Assembly: GCA_910574185.1 (NCBI GenBank)
Contig: CAJSZQ010000008.1
Coordinates: forward strand, 62,001-126,000
DNA from: Lachnospiraceae bacterium
GTDB lineage: Bacteria > Bacillota > Clostridia > Lachnospirales > Lachnospiraceae
DNA length: 64,000 nucleotides
Reading direction: 5' to 3'
Both the position numbers and the translations under genes were made by a program. Numbering within the stretch: position 1 is the first letter of the stretch; every line of letters starts with the position of its first letter. Shown in pieces: positions 62,177-64,000 of the stretch. The notes beneath the pieces were generated by a model. That model had not been told where the DNA came from and did no database searches. It was given only the letters and a program-made list of their open reading frames with translations.

Positions 62177-63331
62177 ATGGTATATCAAGTAAAAATACCT
62201 TCCAATATATATGGAGGAGAAGGATGCATTGAGAAAGTAAAAGAAATTGTTGAAAAAGAACATGCAAAAAAAATTCTGATTTTTACAGATAAAGGGATTA
62301 TTGCAACAGGTCTGATTCAGCTTCTTTTGAATGAGATAGAGAAAACAGGGGCCGAATATTGTATATTTGACAATCTGATTCCGGAGCCTGCGTATCAGGA
62401 TGTGGAGAATCTGATGAATGAAGCGGCGCATCATGACGGGAGCCTGATTATTGCAATAGGCGGCGGCAGTGTAATGGATGCAGCCAAGCTGTGCTCGGTA
62501 TTAAAGGGCGCGGATTACAATATAAAAGATCTGCTTAAAAATCCGGGACTGGCTAAGAAAAAAATCAAAACGGTTATGATCCCGACTACCTGCGGAACCG
62601 GATCTGAGGCTACCTGTAACGCAATCGTTGCAATTCCGGAAGAACGGAGCAAACAGGGAATTGTCAATGACAGCATGATTCCGGATTACGTGGTTTTGGA
62701 CAGCCAGATGATCCGGAAGCTTCCCAGGCAGATTGTTGCGGCGACGGGAGTGGATGCGCTGGCTCATGCGGTAGAGTGCTATACCTCCAGGAAAGCAACT
62801 CCGATTTCGAATACATATGCTTTGGCTTCTGCGAAATTAATATTTCATAATATCAGAGAAGCCTACATTGATCCTGACAACATGGAAGCAAAGAGCAATA
62901 TGATGCTGGGGGCATTCTATGGAGGAATTGCAATTACTGCAAGCGGAACAACGGCAGTGCATGCATTGTCTTATCCGCTTGGCGGAAAGTACCACATTGC
63001 GCATGGCGTATCAAATGCAATTTTATTTGCACACGTCATGGAATTTAATAAAGATGCATGTAAAAGACAGCTTGCAGAGATATGTGATGCCATTCATCCG
63101 GTTATGGCGGAGGCCGGAGAGGATGAAAAGGCGCAGTATATCATTGATGAAATTGCTGATATTGTCAAAACAACGGAAATTCCTGTCAGTTTGGAACAGT
63201 TTGGGGTTTCTGCAAAGGATTTGGATTTTCTGGTGGATGCGGGAAGCAGACAGACCAGACTGTTAGTGAACAATCGGAAAGAGCTGAGTCTTGATGATAT
63301 CAGAAATATTTATCTGAAAGTATTGCCATAG
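62177..63331 (+). CDS. Iron-containing alcohol dehydrogenase
   Basis: This 384-residue group III dehydrogenase has the nucleotide motif GGGSVMDAAKL near 95-105, and the metal ligands lie in ATGVDALAHAVECY and AVHALSYPLGGKYHIAHG. It oxidises or reduces an alcohol, aldehyde or hydroxy acid with NAD(P). In this operon it may interconvert an aldose, lactone precursor or keto acid of the transported compound. AAGGAGA precedes the ATG. Confidence 0.88.
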   Translation: MVYQVKIPSNIYGGEGCIEKVKEIVEKEHAKKILIFTDKGIIATGLIQLLLNEIEKTGAEYCIFDNLIPEPAYQDVENLMNEAAHHDGSLIIAIGGGSVMDAAKLCSVLKGADYNIKDLLKNPGLAKKKIKTVMIPTTCGTGSEATCNAIVAIPEERSKQGIVNDSMIPDYVVLDSQMIRKLPRQIVAATGVDALAHAVECYTSRKATPISNTYALASAKLIFHNIREAYIDPDNMEAKSNMMLGAFYGGIAITASGTTAVHALSYPLGGKYHIAHGVSNAILFAHVMEFNKDACKRQLAEICDAIHPVMAEAGEDEKAQYIIDEIADIVKTTEIPVSLEQFGVSAKDLDFLVDAGSRQTRLLVNNRKELSLDDIRNIYLKVLP

Positions 63332-63342
63332 GAGGCCTGAAG

Positions 63343-64000
63343 ATGAGAGAAAGACCGATATTAGGAATCACGATGGGAGATCCCGGGAGCGTTGGGCCAG
63401 AGATATCCGTAAAGGCGCTGGAGCATGCAAAAATTTATGAGAGCTGCAGACCCCTGATCATAGGGGACGCAAAAGTAATGGAAAAGGCAGTGCGGACTGT
63501 CGGCATGGAGGAGAAAATATCCATTCATCCGGTTCACAGTGTGGAAGAGGGACTTTATACGCCTGGTATGATAGACGTCTTTGATATGGATATCGTGGAT
63601 ATGAGCAGGCTTGCGGTTGGAAAGGTGTCAGAGCATTCGGGAGAGGCGGCGTTCCAGTATGTTAAAAAGGTAATTGAACTGGCAATGGAAGGTCAGATTA
63701 ACGGGACGGTGACCAACGCATTGAGTAAGGAGGCTGTCAATCTGGCAGGCCATCATTACTCCGGCCATACGGAAATATATGCAGAATTCACCGGGACGAG
63801 TAAGTATACAATGATGCTGGCGCATCATAATCTGAGAGTGGTGCATGTGTCAACCCACGTATCCCTAAGGGAAGCGTGTGACAGGGCGAAAAAGTCAAGA
63901 ATCCTGGATGTTATACATATTGCAGATGATGCCTGCAGATCGCTTGGTATTCAGCAGCCGAGAATCGCAGTTGCAGGACTGAATCCTCACTGCGGCGAAG
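63343..64000 (+). CDS. pdxA2: PdxA2-type 4-phosphate dehydrogenase (partial)
   Basis: The gene runs off the window after 219 codons, about two thirds of the usual 330. It has ITMGDPGSVGPEISVKAL at the N-terminus, NALSKEAVNLAG and the metal-binding SGHTE motif. PdxA2 proteins oxidise and decarboxylate threonate- or erythronate-4-phosphate to dihydroxyacetone phosphate, distinct from pyridoxine synthesis. The catabolic operon context supports PdxA2 over PdxA. A DUF1537 four-carbon acid kinase would be expected next. GGAGG lies 7 bases before the ATG. Confidence 0.85.
   Translation, partial: MRERPILGITMGDPGSVGPEISVKALEHAKIYESCRPLIIGDAKVMEKAVRTVGMEEKISIHPVHSVEEGLYTPGMIDVFDMDIVDMSRLAVGKVSEHSGEAAFQYVKKVIELAMEGQINGTVTNALSKEAVNLAGHHYSGHTEIYAEFTGTSKYTMMLAHHNLRVVHVSTHVSLREACDRAKKSRILDVIHIADDACRSLGIQQPRIAVAGLNPHCGE

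Noticed and set aside
1..64000. CRISPR arrays, tRNA or rRNA genes, prophage or complete IS transposase genes
   Set aside because: I saw no regularly spaced repeats, no tRNA cloverleaf with a matching T-arm, no rRNA segments and no transposase or integrase domain in the window.

Overview
The window looks like chromosomal DNA of an anaerobic, low-to-mid-GC Firmicute of the Clostridia, most likely a Lachnospiraceae gut bacterium. The reasons are strong GGAGG ribosome sites, a zinc-finger L33, RpoB and RpoC with long acidic C-terminal tails, many PTS systems of several families with PRD regulators, TRAP and amino-acid ABC transport, and no respiratory genes. The species cannot be named from sequence alone.

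The backbone is the transcription/translation cluster rpmG-secE-nusG-rplK-rplA, rplJ-rplL and rpoB-rpoC, all on the plus strand. It is not contiguous. About 10 kb of sugar genes separate rplA from rplJ, and about 15 kb separate rplL from rpoB. Each piece keeps its own control: L1-binding mimics before both rplK and rplA, an L10 leader with terminator before rplJ, and a promoter plus attenuator-like hairpin before rpoB.

Region by region. Positions 1-6283: end of a membrane protein, a DUF1015 protein, two chemoreceptors and an FMN-binding lipoprotein. Positions 6519-9057: rpmG to rplA. Positions 9237-19266: a C4/C5 ketose-type island with a DhaK-DhaL kinase, a divergent triosephosphate-isomerase-like protein, a PRD activator, a HAD phosphatase, an RpiB-type isomerase, a class II aldolase, a fructose-family PTS and a double cupin. 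Positions 19542-20893: rplJL. Positions 20903-25391: a 58-residue membrane protein, an Agr-like two-component pair and a Na/Pi symporter. Positions 25688-35540: a polyol island with a mannitol-family PTS, a PRD regulator, two MtlD-like dehydrogenases, two 6-phospho-3-hexuloisomerases, a 3-hexulose-6-phosphate synthase and a SorE-like reductase. Positions 35721-43841: rpoBC and an XRE regulator. Positions 44103-48724: an HD protein, an amino-acid ABC transporter and a URO-D-like protein. Positions 49222-55259: a mannose-family PTS with fused IIC-IID, two DeoR paralogues, a small SCP2-like protein and an aminotransferase. Positions 55369-64000: an AIM24 protein, then a PrpR-like regulator divergent from a TRAP, lactonase-like, iron alcohol dehydrogenase and PdxA2 operon that runs off the end.

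The most striking non-coding feature is a set of small non-autonomous elements with terminal inverted repeats (families A and B). Most copies are bounded by 8-bp direct repeats that can be read directly. They fill intergenic spaces, one is nested in another, and one sits between secE and nusG. The two most promising candidate systems are the polyol island with HPS/PHI enzymes and the DhaKL/TPI-like/RpiB island; their substrates are inferred, not shown.
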